DNA of 50,741 nucleotides from the NCBI RefSeq assembly GCF_014836945.1, contig NZ_JACSPX010000003.1, positions 513,192 to 563,932 of the forward strand. Reading direction: 5' to 3'. The notes under the pieces were generated by a model, which was not told where the DNA came from, ran no database searches, and saw only the letters and a program-made list of their open reading frames with translations. This document shows positions 18,270 through 29,936 of this stretch, one piece after another; the first letter of the stretch is position 1; every line of letters begins with the position of its first letter. A program made the translations under genes and the position numbers. The DNA comes from Microbacterium commune (GTDB taxonomy: Bacteria; Actinomycetota; Actinomycetes; Actinomycetales; Microbacteriaceae).

Positions 18270-18719
18270 GTGACTCATTCCGTTGCCGTCCCCATTATCG
18301 CGGCGAACGTCCCGTTCTACGCGCACCCCGGAGATGCCGGGGCCGATCTGGTGTCGACCGAGGCCGTCCGGCTCGAGCCCGGCGAGCGGGCGCTGATCGG
18401 AACGGGCGTGCGCATCGCGCTGCCGGAGGGGTACGCCGCCTTCGTCGTGCCGCGCAGCGGTCTCGCCGCCAAGCACGGCATCACGGTGGTCAACTCGCCC
18501 GGCACCGTGGATGCGGGCTACCGCGGCGAGATCAGGGTCAGCCTGCTGAACACCGACAGCCGGGAAGCGTACGATGTGGCGGTCGGCGACCGCATCGCGC
18601 AGCTCATCGTGATGCCCGTCGTCCAAGCGCGGTTCGAACCCGTCGACGAACTGCCCGAGAGCGTCCGCGGTGACGGCGGATTCGGGTCGACCGGCTATAC
18701 CCAGGGAAAGAGCGAATGA
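18270..18719 (+). CDS. dut: dUTP diphosphatase
   Basis: 149 aa trimeric dUTPase, converting dUTP to dUMP and so keeping uracil out of DNA. All five family motifs are visible: AHPGDAGADLVS, PRSGLAAKHG, NSPGTVDAGYRGEI, GDRIAQLIV and the C-terminal arm RGDGGFGSTG. GTG 18270 is supported by the leaderless -10 box. The stop overlaps the DUF3710 start (ATGA at 18716). Confidence 0.96.
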   Translation: MTHSVAVPIIAANVPFYAHPGDAGADLVSTEAVRLEPGERALIGTGVRIALPEGYAAFVVPRSGLAAKHGITVVNSPGTVDAGYRGEIRVSLLNTDSREAYDVAVGDRIAQLIVMPVVQARFEPVDELPESVRGDGGFGSTGYTQGKSE

Positions 18720-19303
18720 CTGAAGAGATCGAACCCACGCTGAAGTCCGCCCCGGCCGACCGGGCGACCGCCGGCCCGTTCGACGACAGCGAGGCGAACC
18801 CCGTGCGCCCGTACATCGACCTCGGCGGCATCAAGGTGCTGCCCCGAGAGGGACTGAATCTCCGCCTCGAGGTCGAGGAGCAGAGCAAGCGGATCGTCGC
18901 GGTCGGCCTCGACTACGCCGGCTCGTCGCTGCAGGTGCAGCCCTTCGCCGCGCCGCGCTCGCGAGGGCTGTGGGATGAGACCCGCGTGCAGCTGCGCGAT
19001 CAGATCCGCACGCAGGGTGGACGGGTCGAGGAACGTGAGGGCACGCTCGGCAAGGAGCTGCTGGCCGAGGTACCCGCCACGGCTGCGGAGGGGTCCGGCA
19101 TGCGGCTGGCGAGGTTCGTCGGCGTCGACGGCCCGCGATGGTTCCTGCGCGGAGTCATCGGCGGCGATGCCGCGTCCGATCCGGCAGCGGCCGAGCAGGT
19201 GGAGGACCTGTTCCGGTCGATCGTCGTGGTGCGAGGCGCGACGCCGATGCCCCCTCGCGACCTGATCCCGCTGAAGATGCCGTCCACGCCGGGATCGGCG
19301 TGA
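18716..19303 (+). CDS. DUF3710 family protein
   Basis: 195 aa soluble protein with the family core YIDLGGIKVLPREGLNLRL, SSLQVQPFAAPRSRGLWDE and ARFVGVDGPRWFLRGVI, ending in PPRDLIPLKMP. Function unknown; found next to dut throughout actinobacteria, and here translationally coupled to both dut (ATGA) and the next gene (GTGA). Confidence 0.9.
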   Translation: MTEEIEPTLKSAPADRATAGPFDDSEANPVRPYIDLGGIKVLPREGLNLRLEVEEQSKRIVAVGLDYAGSSLQVQPFAAPRSRGLWDETRVQLRDQIRTQGGRVEEREGTLGKELLAEVPATAAEGSGMRLARFVGVDGPRWFLRGVIGGDAASDPAAAEQVEDLFRSIVVVRGATPMPPRDLIPLKMPSTPGSA

Positions 19304-20067
19304 CACCCGCCGACGACCGGCGCGACGAGGCGAGCTCCCGGCATCCCGCGGCTGAGCCGATCGGCTCGGCGGAGCCCTCGGCTGCCGAGCCGTCGGCTGC
19401 GGAGGTGATCGGCACCGCCCTCGGCGGTGCGGCGCGCCGGGCCGGCCTGAGCTCGGAGACCGACGAGAGCGCGCAGCGCATCGTGTGGCGTGCGATGGGC
19501 GGCTGGCGCGGGATCATCGAGTCTGTCCTTCCCAGCCTGGCCTTCGTCGTCCTGTTCACCCTGCAGCCGGAGCCCCTGCTGCTGTCGCTCGGCGTGTCGG
19601 TCGGCATCGCGTGTGTGCTCACGATCATCCGGATCGCGCAGAAGTCGCCTCCCGCTGCGGCGTTCGGCGGCCTGGTGGCCGTGGCCGCGGCGGCAGGCCT
19701 GGCGCTGTGGACGGGGCGCGGCGCCGACAACTTCGTCCCCGGTCTGATCACGAACGCGCTCTACGGCACGGTGATGGTCGTCGCGGCCCTCGCCGGCTGG
19801 TCGATCATCGGACTCGCCGTCGGGTTCCTGATGGGAGAGGGCACCGCGTGGCGGGGGGACCGTCGCAAGCGGCGCGCCTTCTTCTGGCTGGGACTGGCCT
19901 GGGGTGCGCTGTTCCTGCTGCGACTGTCCGTGCAGCTGCCGCTGTACCTGACCGACCAGGTGACCCTGCTCGGCACCCTCAAGCTGGTGATGGGGCTGCC
20001 GCTGTTCGCGCCGATGGTCGCCGTCACCTGGCTCGTCGTCCGCGCGCTCTACCGACGCGCCGACTGA
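19300..20067 (+). CDS. DUF3159 family membrane protein
   Basis: 255 aa. The N-terminal 45 residues are low-complexity (Ala/Glu/Pro/Ser with a short EPSAA repeat). After GGWRGIIESVLPSLAFVVLFTL there are five or six predicted membrane helices, a basic cytosolic loop (WRGDRRKRRAFFWLG) and a C-terminal helix. Matches DUF3159, function unknown, in its conserved place after dut-DUF3710. GTG 19300 overlaps the preceding stop; the longer upstream opening is not homologous. Confidence 0.87.
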   Translation: MTPADDRRDEASSRHPAAEPIGSAEPSAAEPSAAEVIGTALGGAARRAGLSSETDESAQRIVWRAMGGWRGIIESVLPSLAFVVLFTLQPEPLLLSLGVSVGIACVLTIIRIAQKSPPAAAFGGLVAVAAAAGLALWTGRGADNFVPGLITNALYGTVMVVAALAGWSIIGLAVGFLMGEGTAWRGDRRKRRAFFWLGLAWGALFLLRLSVQLPLYLTDQVTLLGTLKLVMGLPLFAPMVAVTWLVVRALYRRAD

Positions 20068-20090
20068 CGGCGGACCGGCGTCCGTTCTGG

Positions 20091-20096
20091 TAGATT
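20091..20096 (+). promoter_or_regulatory. -10 box of the aconitase promoter
   Basis: TAGATT (TANNNT type) lies 24 bp after the DUF3159 stop. Transcription would start near 20103, inside the palindromic operator, leaving a leader of about 140 nt before GTG 20243. Confidence 0.5.
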
Positions 20097-20117
20097 TATC
20101 TTGACGTCAAGATAAAT
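20094..20117. promoter_or_regulatory. perfect 24-bp palindromic operator before acnA
   Basis: Two 12-base arms, ATTTATCTTGAC and GTCAAGATAAAT, are exact reverse complements without spacer. The very AT-rich motif stands out in this GC-rich DNA and overlaps the -10 box and predicted start site, so a dimeric repressor bound here would block initiation. The TCTTGACGTCAAGA core resembles sites of MarR-family regulators; TamR of Streptomyces, which controls aconitase, is a candidate type (from memory of that family, not shown here). Confidence 0.8.
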
Positions 20118-20242
20118 TGCTCGTTCCGTCGAGCGGCCGCACGACGCACACTGGTAAGGCCAACCTTGCTAGCCGTGCCGCTCACTCGGCGAGCAAGATG
20201 GAAGCGCCTGTCGCTCCCATCCGATCAGAAGGAGACGGATTC

Positions 20243-23104
<2,862 letters not shown>

Positions 23105-23114
23105 CCCGCGTCGC

Positions 23115-23150
23115 GCAGGGGCCCGGATGCTTCGGCATCCGGGCCCCTGC
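23115..23150. terminator. terminator after acnA
   Basis: A perfect 16-bp stem around a TTCG tetraloop starts 10 bp after the acnA stop. No T-run follows; strong stems alone are common terminators in actinobacteria. Confidence 0.75.
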
Positions 23151-23162
23151 CGCATCCCGAGG

Positions 23163-23168
23163 TAGAAT
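23163..23168 (+). promoter_or_regulatory. -10 box of dxs
   Basis: TAGAAT lies exactly 6 nt before ATG 23175. Either the transcript is leaderless from 23175, or it carries a 48-nt leader with the SD GGAAGGA before ATG 23223. Confidence 0.65.
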
Positions 23169-23222
23169 ATTCGGATGCGCACGCCTTCCCCGGCGGGCGA
23201 TCCACGTCGCGGAAGGACGTCC

Positions 23223-25166
23223 ATGCCGATCCTGCCGAGCATCACCGGCCCCCGAGATCTCGATCGACTCTCCAGCGGGGAACTGGTCGAGCTGGCGGCT
23301 GAGATCCGTGCATTCCTCGTGGAGAACGTCGCTCGCACCGGCGGGCACCTCGGCCCGAACCTCGGCGTCGTCGAGCTCACGATCGCGCTGCACCGCGTGT
23401 TCTCGTCTCCCGACGACCCGATCATCTTCGACACCGGCCACCAGTCGTACGTGCACAAGCTGCTCACCGGTCGCCAGGACTTCTCCGAGCTGCGCTCCCG
23501 CGGCGGGCTCGCCGGATACCCGCAGCGATCCGAGAGCGTGCACGACGTCGTCGAGTCGTCGCACGCGTCGAGCTCGCTGAGCTGGGCCGACGGCATCTCG
23601 CGTGCGCTCACCGCGACAGGACGCGCCGATCGGCACGTCGTGGCGGTCGTCGGCGACGGCGCCCTCACGGGGGGGATGACGTGGGAGGCGCTGAACAACA
23701 TCAGTGACGACAACGAGCGCAACCTCGTGATCGTCGTCAACGACAACGGCCGTTCCTACGCGCCGACCATCGGCGGCATGTCGCGCTATCTCAACCGCGT
23801 GCGCACCGCGGGCATGTACCGCGAGATGCACCGCAAGTCCGACCGGCTGTTCCGCGCGTTCGGCCCGCTCGGCCGCGCGGTGTTCCGCGGCGTGCGCGGC
23901 GGCACCCACGGCTTCCTCTCGCGGTTCGCGAACAACGTGGCGCTGTATTCCAACCTCGACATCAAGTACCTGGGGCCGGTCGACGGCCACGACGTCGAGG
24001 CGCTCATCGAGACGCTGCGCTACGCCAAGGACTACGGCGCACCCGTGATCGTGCACGCCATCACCGAGAAGGGGCGCGGCTACCAGCCCGCCCTCGACGA
24101 CGTGGCCGACCAGTTCCATGCGGTCGGGCGCATCGATCCGAAGACCGGCGGAGCCCTGTCGTCGTCGTCCGGCACCTCGTGGACCTCGGTGTTCTCCGAC
24201 GCGCTCGTCGAGATCGGCAGCCGCGACGACAAGGTCATCGCGATGACCGCCGCGATGCTGCGTCCGACCGGCCTGGCCGCCTTCGCCGAGCGCTTCCCCG
24301 ATCGGGTGTACGACGTCGGCATCGCCGAGCAGCACGCCGTGGCATCCGCCGCGGGACTCGCGTTCGGCGGCCTGCACCCCGTCGTGGCCATCTACGCGAC
24401 GTTCATGAATCGCGCCTTCGACCAGGTGCTGATGGATGTCGCCCTGCATCGCGCCGGGGTGACGTTCGTGCTCGACCGCGCCGGCGTGACCGGGCCGGAC
24501 GGGCCGAGTCACAACGGCGTCTGGGATCTCGCGATGCTGCAGATGGTGCCCGGCATCCGGATCGCCGCGCCGCGCGACGCCGTGCGTCTGAGCGAGTGCC
24601 TCGCCGAAGCCGTCGCGATCGACGACGCGGCGACGGTGATCCGCTATCCCAAGGGCGATGTGCCCGACCCGATCACCGCGATCGAGCGTCTCGCCGACGG
24701 CACCGACGTGCTCGCCCGCGGCGATGAGGAGGACGTGCTGATCGTCGCGATCGGCGCGTTCGCCGAGGTGGCCGTCGACATCGCCGCGCGTCTGAGCGCG
24801 CGCGGCATCGGGGCGACGGTGATCGATCCGAGGTGGGCGGTGCCCGTGCAGTCGTCGGTCGTCTCCCTGGCGGCACGGCATCGTCTGGTGATCACGTTGG
24901 AAGACGGCATCCGCGTCGGCGGCATCGGCACGCGGGTGCGCCAGGTGCTGCGCGAGGCGGGGATCGACACCGGGGTGGACGAGCTGGGTGTGCCGGACGA
25001 GTTCCTCCAGCACGCGTCCCGCGAGCAGATCCTCGAGGACGCCGGACTCACGGTCGACAAGATCACGGCCGACATCGTGGCGCAGGTCGGCGGTACCCGG
25101 ATCCCGGTCGCGAAGGCTCCCGGCCAGACCGGGGCCCTCGACCTCTCTCTCACCCAGAAGCGCTGA
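23223..25166 (+). CDS. dxs: 1-deoxy-D-xylulose-5-phosphate synthase
   Basis: 647 aa thiamine-diphosphate enzyme joining pyruvate and glyceraldehyde-3-phosphate, first step of the MEP isoprenoid pathway. Visible: RTGGHLGPNLGVVELTIALH, FDTGHQSYVHKLLTGR, the ThDP/Mg motif GDGALTGGMTWEALNNI, DGHDVEALIE, GIAEQHAVASAAGLA and the transketolase C-terminal domain. ATG 23223 has an SD (GGAAGGA) and gives the normal family N-terminus (ITGPRDLDRLSSGEL). ATG 23175, 16 codons upstream, sits exactly 6 nt after a -10 box and could also be used, which would give two isoforms. Confidence 0.95.
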   Translation: MPILPSITGPRDLDRLSSGELVELAAEIRAFLVENVARTGGHLGPNLGVVELTIALHRVFSSPDDPIIFDTGHQSYVHKLLTGRQDFSELRSRGGLAGYPQRSESVHDVVESSHASSSLSWADGISRALTATGRADRHVVAVVGDGALTGGMTWEALNNISDDNERNLVIVVNDNGRSYAPTIGGMSRYLNRVRTAGMYREMHRKSDRLFRAFGPLGRAVFRGVRGGTHGFLSRFANNVALYSNLDIKYLGPVDGHDVEALIETLRYAKDYGAPVIVHAITEKGRGYQPALDDVADQFHAVGRIDPKTGGALSSSSGTSWTSVFSDALVEIGSRDDKVIAMTAAMLRPTGLAAFAERFPDRVYDVGIAEQHAVASAAGLAFGGLHPVVAIYATFMNRAFDQVLMDVALHRAGVTFVLDRAGVTGPDGPSHNGVWDLAMLQMVPGIRIAAPRDAVRLSECLAEAVAIDDAATVIRYPKGDVPDPITAIERLADGTDVLARGDEEDVLIVAIGAFAEVAVDIAARLSARGIGATVIDPRWAVPVQSSVVSLAARHRLVITLEDGIRVGGIGTRVRQVLREAGIDTGVDELGVPDEFLQHASREQILEDAGLTVDKITADIVAQVGGTRIPVAKAPGQTGALDLSLTQKR

Positions 25167-25175
25167 GCTCGCGCG

Positions 25176-26078
25176 GTGGGTGAACCCGTGCGCCTCGCCC
25201 TCATCGTCAACCCGCAGGCGGGCAGGGGGCACGCCGTGCGGGTGGGAGCCGCGGCCGAGCGCGCGCTGCGGGCGGCCGGGGCCGAGGTGACCCTTCTCGT
25301 GGGGGAGTCGGCCGAGCAGACCCGGTCTCTCGCCCGCCGGGCGGTGCGCGCCCAGTCCGACGGCATCGTCGTCGTCGGCGGCGACGGCACCCTCACCGGC
25401 ATCGTCGACGTGCTGGCGCAGAGCGGGAAGCCGATCACACTGGTGCCTGCCGGCACAGGGAACGACCTCGCCCGGTCGCTCGGCATCCCCACCCGCGATC
25501 CGCGGACGGCCGCCCTCGCCGCGATCCACGGCCGCGCCCGCACCATCGATCTCGGCACGGTCTCGTCGCGGGGCTCGGAACGGGTCTTCCTCACCGTCGC
25601 CGCCCTCGGCTTCGACGCGAAGGTGAGCGAGCGCACGAATGCGCTGCGGCGCCCCCGCGGCCCGCTGCGCTACTACCTGGCGCTGGTGATCGAACTCGTG
25701 CGCCTGCGTCCGGTCGTGTTCCGGGTCTCGATCGACGGCGGCAGCGCTCAGGTGCGGCCGGGCACCCTGCTGGCCGTCGGCAACACCCGCAGCTACGGTG
25801 GCGGGATGCCGATCTGCCCCGGCGCCGACCCTGACGACGGTCACCTCGACGTGGTGCACGTCGCGCCCGTCAGCCGCGCGCGGCTGGTGCGCCTGTTCCC
25901 GCTGCTGCTGCGCGGGCGTCACCTGCGGCGTCCCGAGGTGCGGCACGAGCGGGCCACCTCGGTGCGGGTGTCGGCCCCCGATCTGGTCGTCTACGCCGAC
26001 GGCGAGCGCGTCGGGGTGGGGGAGTGCAGCATCGGTGTGCGCCCGGCCGCCGTCACCATGATGATTCCGAGGGAGTGA
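25176..26078 (+). CDS. diacylglycerol kinase family lipid kinase
   Basis: 300 aa. DAGK catalytic domain: LIVNPQAGRGHAV, the nucleotide-binding VVVGGDGTLTGIVDVL and PAGTGNDLARSLGIP, then a YegS-like C-terminal domain with PGTLLAVGNTRSYGGGMPICPGADPDDGHLD split over the fold. Such enzymes phosphorylate diacylglycerol or related lipids at the membrane face. GTG 25176 starts 9 bp after dxs; GTG 25188 is an alternative. Probably co-transcribed with dxs and the GMC oxidoreductase. Confidence 0.88.
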   Translation: MGEPVRLALIVNPQAGRGHAVRVGAAAERALRAAGAEVTLLVGESAEQTRSLARRAVRAQSDGIVVVGGDGTLTGIVDVLAQSGKPITLVPAGTGNDLARSLGIPTRDPRTAALAAIHGRARTIDLGTVSSRGSERVFLTVAALGFDAKVSERTNALRRPRGPLRYYLALVIELVRLRPVVFRVSIDGGSAQVRPGTLLAVGNTRSYGGGMPICPGADPDDGHLDVVHVAPVSRARLVRLFPLLLRGRHLRRPEVRHERATSVRVSAPDLVVYADGERVGVGECSIGVRPAAVTMMIPRE

Positions 26079-26082
26079 GCAC

Positions 26083-27708
26083 GTGCCGTACGACGAGGAT
26101 GTCGTGATCGTGGGATCCGGCTTCGGGGGATCGGTCGCGGCGCTGCGCCTGTCCGAGAAGGGATACCGAGTGCGGGTGCTCGAGGCCGGCAGACGCTTCG
26201 ACGACAGCGACTTCGCGAAGACGTCGTGGGATGTGCGTCGCTACCTGTGGGCACCGAGGCTCGGGTGCTTCGGCGTGCAGCGCATCCACCGCCTGCCGCA
26301 TGTCATGATCCTCGCCGGCGCCGGGGTCGGCGGCGGATCGCTGAACTACGCGAACACGCTGTACGAGCCGCCGCCGGCCTTCTTCGCCGATCGGAACTGG
26401 CCCGCCGGCAGCGACTGGCAGAGCGAGCTCGCCCCGCACTACGCGACGGCGAAGCGCATGCTGGGCGTCGTCGACGAGTACCCGCACACCGGTCCGGTCG
26501 AGCGGATCATGGCGGGTGCCGCCGAAGATCTCGGCGTGGGAGAGACCTTCCGCCGGGCTCCGGTGGGGGTCTTCCTCGGCATGCCGGGGGTGCGGGTGCC
26601 GGATCCGTACTTCGGCGGGCAGGGACCGGATCGCACCGGATGCACGCTGTGCGGCAACTGCATGATCGGCTGCCGGGTGGGCGCGAAGAACACGCTGGCG
26701 AAGAACTACCTCGCCCTCGCCGAGCGGCGTGGCGCGCGGATCGAGGCGCTGCGCACCGTCGTCGAGGTGCGCGAGGATCCGCGCGGCGGCTACCTCGTCA
26801 CCACCGAGCGCTCGGGCGCCTGGCTGCGCCGCCGACGCCGGACCATCCGCTCCGAGCAGGTGGTGCTCGCGGCCGGCACCTGGGGTACCCAGCAGCTGCT
26901 GCACCGGATGCGAGCGTCGGCCGCGCTGCCCCGGATCTCGGATGCCGTCGGACGGCTCACCCGAACGAATTCGGAGGCGCTGGACGGGGCGGTGGCGACG
27001 CGGGTTCCGGATGCCGCGGGGTACGCCCACGGTGTGGCGATCACCACGTCGTTCCACGTCGACGAGCGCACGCACGTCGAGAACGTGCGCTACGGTCCCG
27101 GGTCCAACCTGATGGGCGCTCTCGCGACGGTCCTCGTCCCCGGAGGTCGCTCCCTGGCCAGGAGGATCGGTTCGCTGCTCGCGGCATTCGGCCGGCATCC
27201 GCTGCGCCAGCTGCGCCTGGCCAGCCTGCACCGCTGGAGCGAGCGCGGCATCATCGCGCTGGTCATGCAGACCGCGGACAACTCGCTCACCCTGTCGCTG
27301 CGCCGCCGTTTCGGACGCGACGTGCTCACGAGTCGGCAGGGACACGGCGCGCCGAATCCGTCGCACCTGCCGGAGGCCCATCGCGCCGTGGCTGCCATCG
27401 CCGGGCGCATGCAGCGCGAGACCGGCGTGCGAACCGAGCCGCGCGGCTCGTGGCCGGAGGTGTTCGGGATCCCTCTGACGGCGCACTTCCTCGGCGGTGC
27501 GGTGATCAGCGACTCGCCCGACCGTGGCGTGGTGGATGCCTGGAACCGGGTGTGGGGGCATCCGGGGCTGCACGTCGTCGACGGCTCGGCTGTGCCGGCG
27601 AACCCCGGCGTGAACCCGTCGCTCACGATCACCGCGCTCGCGGAGCGGGCCTTCGCGCACTGGCCGCGACGCGGTGAGGACGACCACCGACCCGCACCGG
27701 CGGGCTGA
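26083..27708 (+). CDS. GMC-family FAD oxidoreductase (cholesterol oxidase-like)
   Basis: 541 aa. FAD-binding VVIVGSGFGGSVAALRL at the N-terminus, GAGVGGGSLNYANTLYEPP, and the C-terminal GMC_oxred_C region with HFLGGAVISDSPDRGVVD and HVVDGSAVPANPGVNPSLT. Inserted at about residues 188-200 is GCTLCGNCMIGC, a C-x2-C-x2-C-x3-C ferredoxin-like motif seen in ChoD-type relatives. No signal peptide. The family oxidises sterol or other alcohols; the substrate here is unknown. GTG 26083 follows GGGAG, 4 bp after the lipid kinase stop. Confidence 0.85.
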   Translation: MPYDEDVVIVGSGFGGSVAALRLSEKGYRVRVLEAGRRFDDSDFAKTSWDVRRYLWAPRLGCFGVQRIHRLPHVMILAGAGVGGGSLNYANTLYEPPPAFFADRNWPAGSDWQSELAPHYATAKRMLGVVDEYPHTGPVERIMAGAAEDLGVGETFRRAPVGVFLGMPGVRVPDPYFGGQGPDRTGCTLCGNCMIGCRVGAKNTLAKNYLALAERRGARIEALRTVVEVREDPRGGYLVTTERSGAWLRRRRRTIRSEQVVLAAGTWGTQQLLHRMRASAALPRISDAVGRLTRTNSEALDGAVATRVPDAAGYAHGVAITTSFHVDERTHVENVRYGPGSNLMGALATVLVPGGRSLARRIGSLLAAFGRHPLRQLRLASLHRWSERGIIALVMQTADNSLTLSLRRRFGRDVLTSRQGHGAPNPSHLPEAHRAVAAIAGRMQRETGVRTEPRGSWPEVFGIPLTAHFLGGAVISDSPDRGVVDAWNRVWGHPGLHVVDGSAVPANPGVNPSLTITALAERAFAHWPRRGEDDHRPAPAG

Positions 27709-27729
27709 GCGGGCCACGCGGAACGGCGA

Positions 27730-27759
27730 CAGGGGCCGCACCAGACGGTGCGACCCCTG
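27730..27759. terminator. hairpin between convergent GMC and fadB genes
   Basis: A 13-pair stem with a single mismatch (CAGGGG-C-CGCACC against GGTGCG-A-CCCCTG) around AGAC lies in the 63-bp gap between the stops and can serve both directions. Confidence 0.65.
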
Positions 27760-27771
27760 CTCGCTCGAGCG

Positions 27772-29931
27772 TCAGCTCTGCGCGATCCCGCGGATCGGCG
27801 GGGTGTGGAACGTGCCGCCGAAGACCCGCTCCGACGCGCCTTCGCGGTCGAGGTAGGGCGAGGCGCCGCCGTCGATGAACGGCCAGCCCGCGCCGAGGAT
27901 CAGGCAGAGGTCGATGTCCTCCACCTCGGGCACGACGCCCTCGTCCAGCATGAGGCGGATCTCCTGCGCCAGGCCGTCCTGCACGCGCTGCAGGATGGTG
28001 TCGGCGGATGCCGGAGAGCTGCCGACGTGACCCTTGAGCACCTTCTCGGCGCTCTTGGTCCAGCCGACGACCCGGCCGCCCTTGTCCTTCTCGACGACGG
28101 CATCCAGCTGGGCGAGAGCGTGGAAGTTCTCGTTGGCGTAGAAGCGATCGGGGAAGTGGCGCACCATGGTGTCCTGCACGTGTGCGGCGACCTTCCACCC
28201 GACGAGGTCGATCAGCTGGAACGGCCCCATCGGCAGACCGAGCGGACCGAAGGCCTTCTCGACGTCGGCGATCGGCGTGCCCTCGTAGACGGCGCGTGCT
28301 GCTTCGCCCATGACCTTCGCGAGCAGACGGTTCACGACGAATCCGGGTGCGTCCGCGGTGAGGACCGCGTTCTTGCCCAGACCCTTCGCGACGACGAACG
28401 CCGTCGACAGCGCGGCCTCCGCCGTGTGCGGCGTCTTCACGATCTCGATCAGCGGCATCACCGCAACCGGGTTGAAGAAGTGGAAGCCGACCAGGCGCTC
28501 GGGATGGGCGAGCTTCGAGCCGATCTCCTCGACGGACAGCGACGAGGTGTTCGTGGCGAGGATCGCATCGTCGGCGACGATCTTCTCGATCTCGCCGAAC
28601 ACCTGCTGCTTGACACCGACCTCCTCGAACACGGCCTCGATCACGAAGTCGCAGTCGGCGTACTGGCTCTTGTCGGTCGTGCCCGTGACGAGCGAGCGCA
28701 GCCTGTTGGCGGTGTCGCCGTCGAGGCGGCCCTTCTGCTCGAGCTTTCCGATCTCGTCGTGGATGTACGCCACGCCCTTGTCCACACGTGCCTGATCGAG
28801 GTCGGTGATCAGCACCGGCACCTGGAGCCTGCGCACGAAGAGCAGCGCGAACTGACTGGCCATCAGACCCGCACCGATGATGCCGACCTTGGTGACCTTC
28901 TTCGCCAGAGCCTTGTCGGGAGCGCCGACGGGGCGCTTCGCGCGCTTCTGCACGAGGTCGAAGGCGTACATCGACGCGGCGAACTGGTCGCCGGTGACGA
29001 GCTCGGCCAGCGCCTCGTCCTCTCGGGCGAAGCCCTCGGCCCTGGTGCCGCTCCTGGCCTTGTCGAGCAGGTCGAGCGCGACGTAGGGCGAGCGCGGAAC
29101 GGTGCCGATCTTCGACTCGAGCATGCCGCGTGCCGTCTTGATCGCGATCGGCCACTTGACCGTGCGCTCGATCTTGCCGGGCTCGTTCCTGCGCTCGACC
29201 TTCTTTCCGCCGAGCACGTCATCCGCCCAGCTGAGCGAGCTCTCCAGGAAGGTGGATGCCGGGAAGATGGCATCCATCAGACCGAGCTCGAACGCCTGCT
29301 GCGGCTTGAGCATGCGGTTCTGCTTGAGCGGGTTGGAGATGACGACCTCGAGGGCCTTCTCGATGCCGATGAGGTTCGGCACGAGGTAGGCGCCGCCCCA
29401 GCCGGGGATGATGCCGAGGAAGACCTCGGGCAGCGCGAGCGCCGCAGCCGATGCATCGACCGTGCGGTAGGTGGAGTTCAGGGCGATCTCCATGCCGCCG
29501 CCGAGCGCGAGCCCGTTGACGAACGCGAACGACGGCACGCCGAGCTCCGACAGCGAGCCGAGCACCTTGTGTCCGAGCTGCGCGATCAGGCGCGCGTTGT
29601 CCTTCGAGCCCAGCCGGCTGATGTCGGAGAGGTCGGCTCCGGCGGCGAGGATGTACTGCTTGCCGGTGACGCCGACCGCCTGGATCTCGCCCGCCGCCGC
29701 ACGGGCCTTCAGCGACTCGAGCGTCTCGCCCAGTTCGATCAGCGTGGCAGGGCCCAGCGTGTTCGGCCTGGTGTGGTCTCGACCGTTGTCGAGGGTGATG
29801 AGCGCGAGGACCCGGCCCGAGCCGAGGCGGATGTCTCGAACGGGGGAGTGCGTGACCACCTCTCCGTCGGCGAGAGCGGAGAGCGGTGTGAAGTCGATGC
29901 CGGCATACGGGGCGTTGGTCGTGTCCTTCAT
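27772..29931 (-). CDS. fadB: fatty-acid oxidation multifunctional enzyme (enoyl-CoA hydratase / 3-hydroxyacyl-CoA dehydrogenase)
   Basis: 719 aa. N-terminal crotonase domain (GKQYILAAGADLSDI, VNGLALGGGMEIAL) for hydration of enoyl-CoA; then the NAD-binding 3-hydroxyacyl-CoA dehydrogenase domain (KVGIIGAGLMASQFALLF, ATNTSSLSVEEIG, the catalytic-His segment GFHFFNPVAVMPLIEIVKT cut here at the Thr) and C-terminal domains (NRLLAKVMGEAARA). It catalyses the middle steps of beta-oxidation. ATG 29931 has GAGGAA at good spacing; a GTG at 29940 overlapping the fadA stop is also possible. Coupled to fadA upstream. Confidence 0.94.
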   Translation of the reverse strand: MKDTTNAPYAGIDFTPLSALADGEVVTHSPVRDIRLGSGRVLALITLDNGRDHTRPNTLGPATLIELGETLESLKARAAAGEIQAVGVTGKQYILAAGADLSDISRLGSKDNARLIAQLGHKVLGSLSELGVPSFAFVNGLALGGGMEIALNSTYRTVDASAAALALPEVFLGIIPGWGGAYLVPNLIGIEKALEVVISNPLKQNRMLKPQQAFELGLMDAIFPASTFLESSLSWADDVLGGKKVERRNEPGKIERTVKWPIAIKTARGMLESKIGTVPRSPYVALDLLDKARSGTRAEGFAREDEALAELVTGDQFAASMYAFDLVQKRAKRPVGAPDKALAKKVTKVGIIGAGLMASQFALLFVRRLQVPVLITDLDQARVDKGVAYIHDEIGKLEQKGRLDGDTANRLRSLVTGTTDKSQYADCDFVIEAVFEEVGVKQQVFGEIEKIVADDAILATNTSSLSVEEIGSKLAHPERLVGFHFFNPVAVMPLIEIVKTPHTAEAALSTAFVVAKGLGKNAVLTADAPGFVVNRLLAKVMGEAARAVYEGTPIADVEKAFGPLGLPMGPFQLIDLVGWKVAAHVQDTMVRHFPDRFYANENFHALAQLDAVVEKDKGGRVVGWTKSAEKVLKGHVGSSPASADTILQRVQDGLAQEIRLMLDEGVVPEVEDIDLCLILGAGWPFIDGGASPYLDREGASERVFGGTFHTPPIRGIAQS

Positions 29932-29936
29932 CGCCG

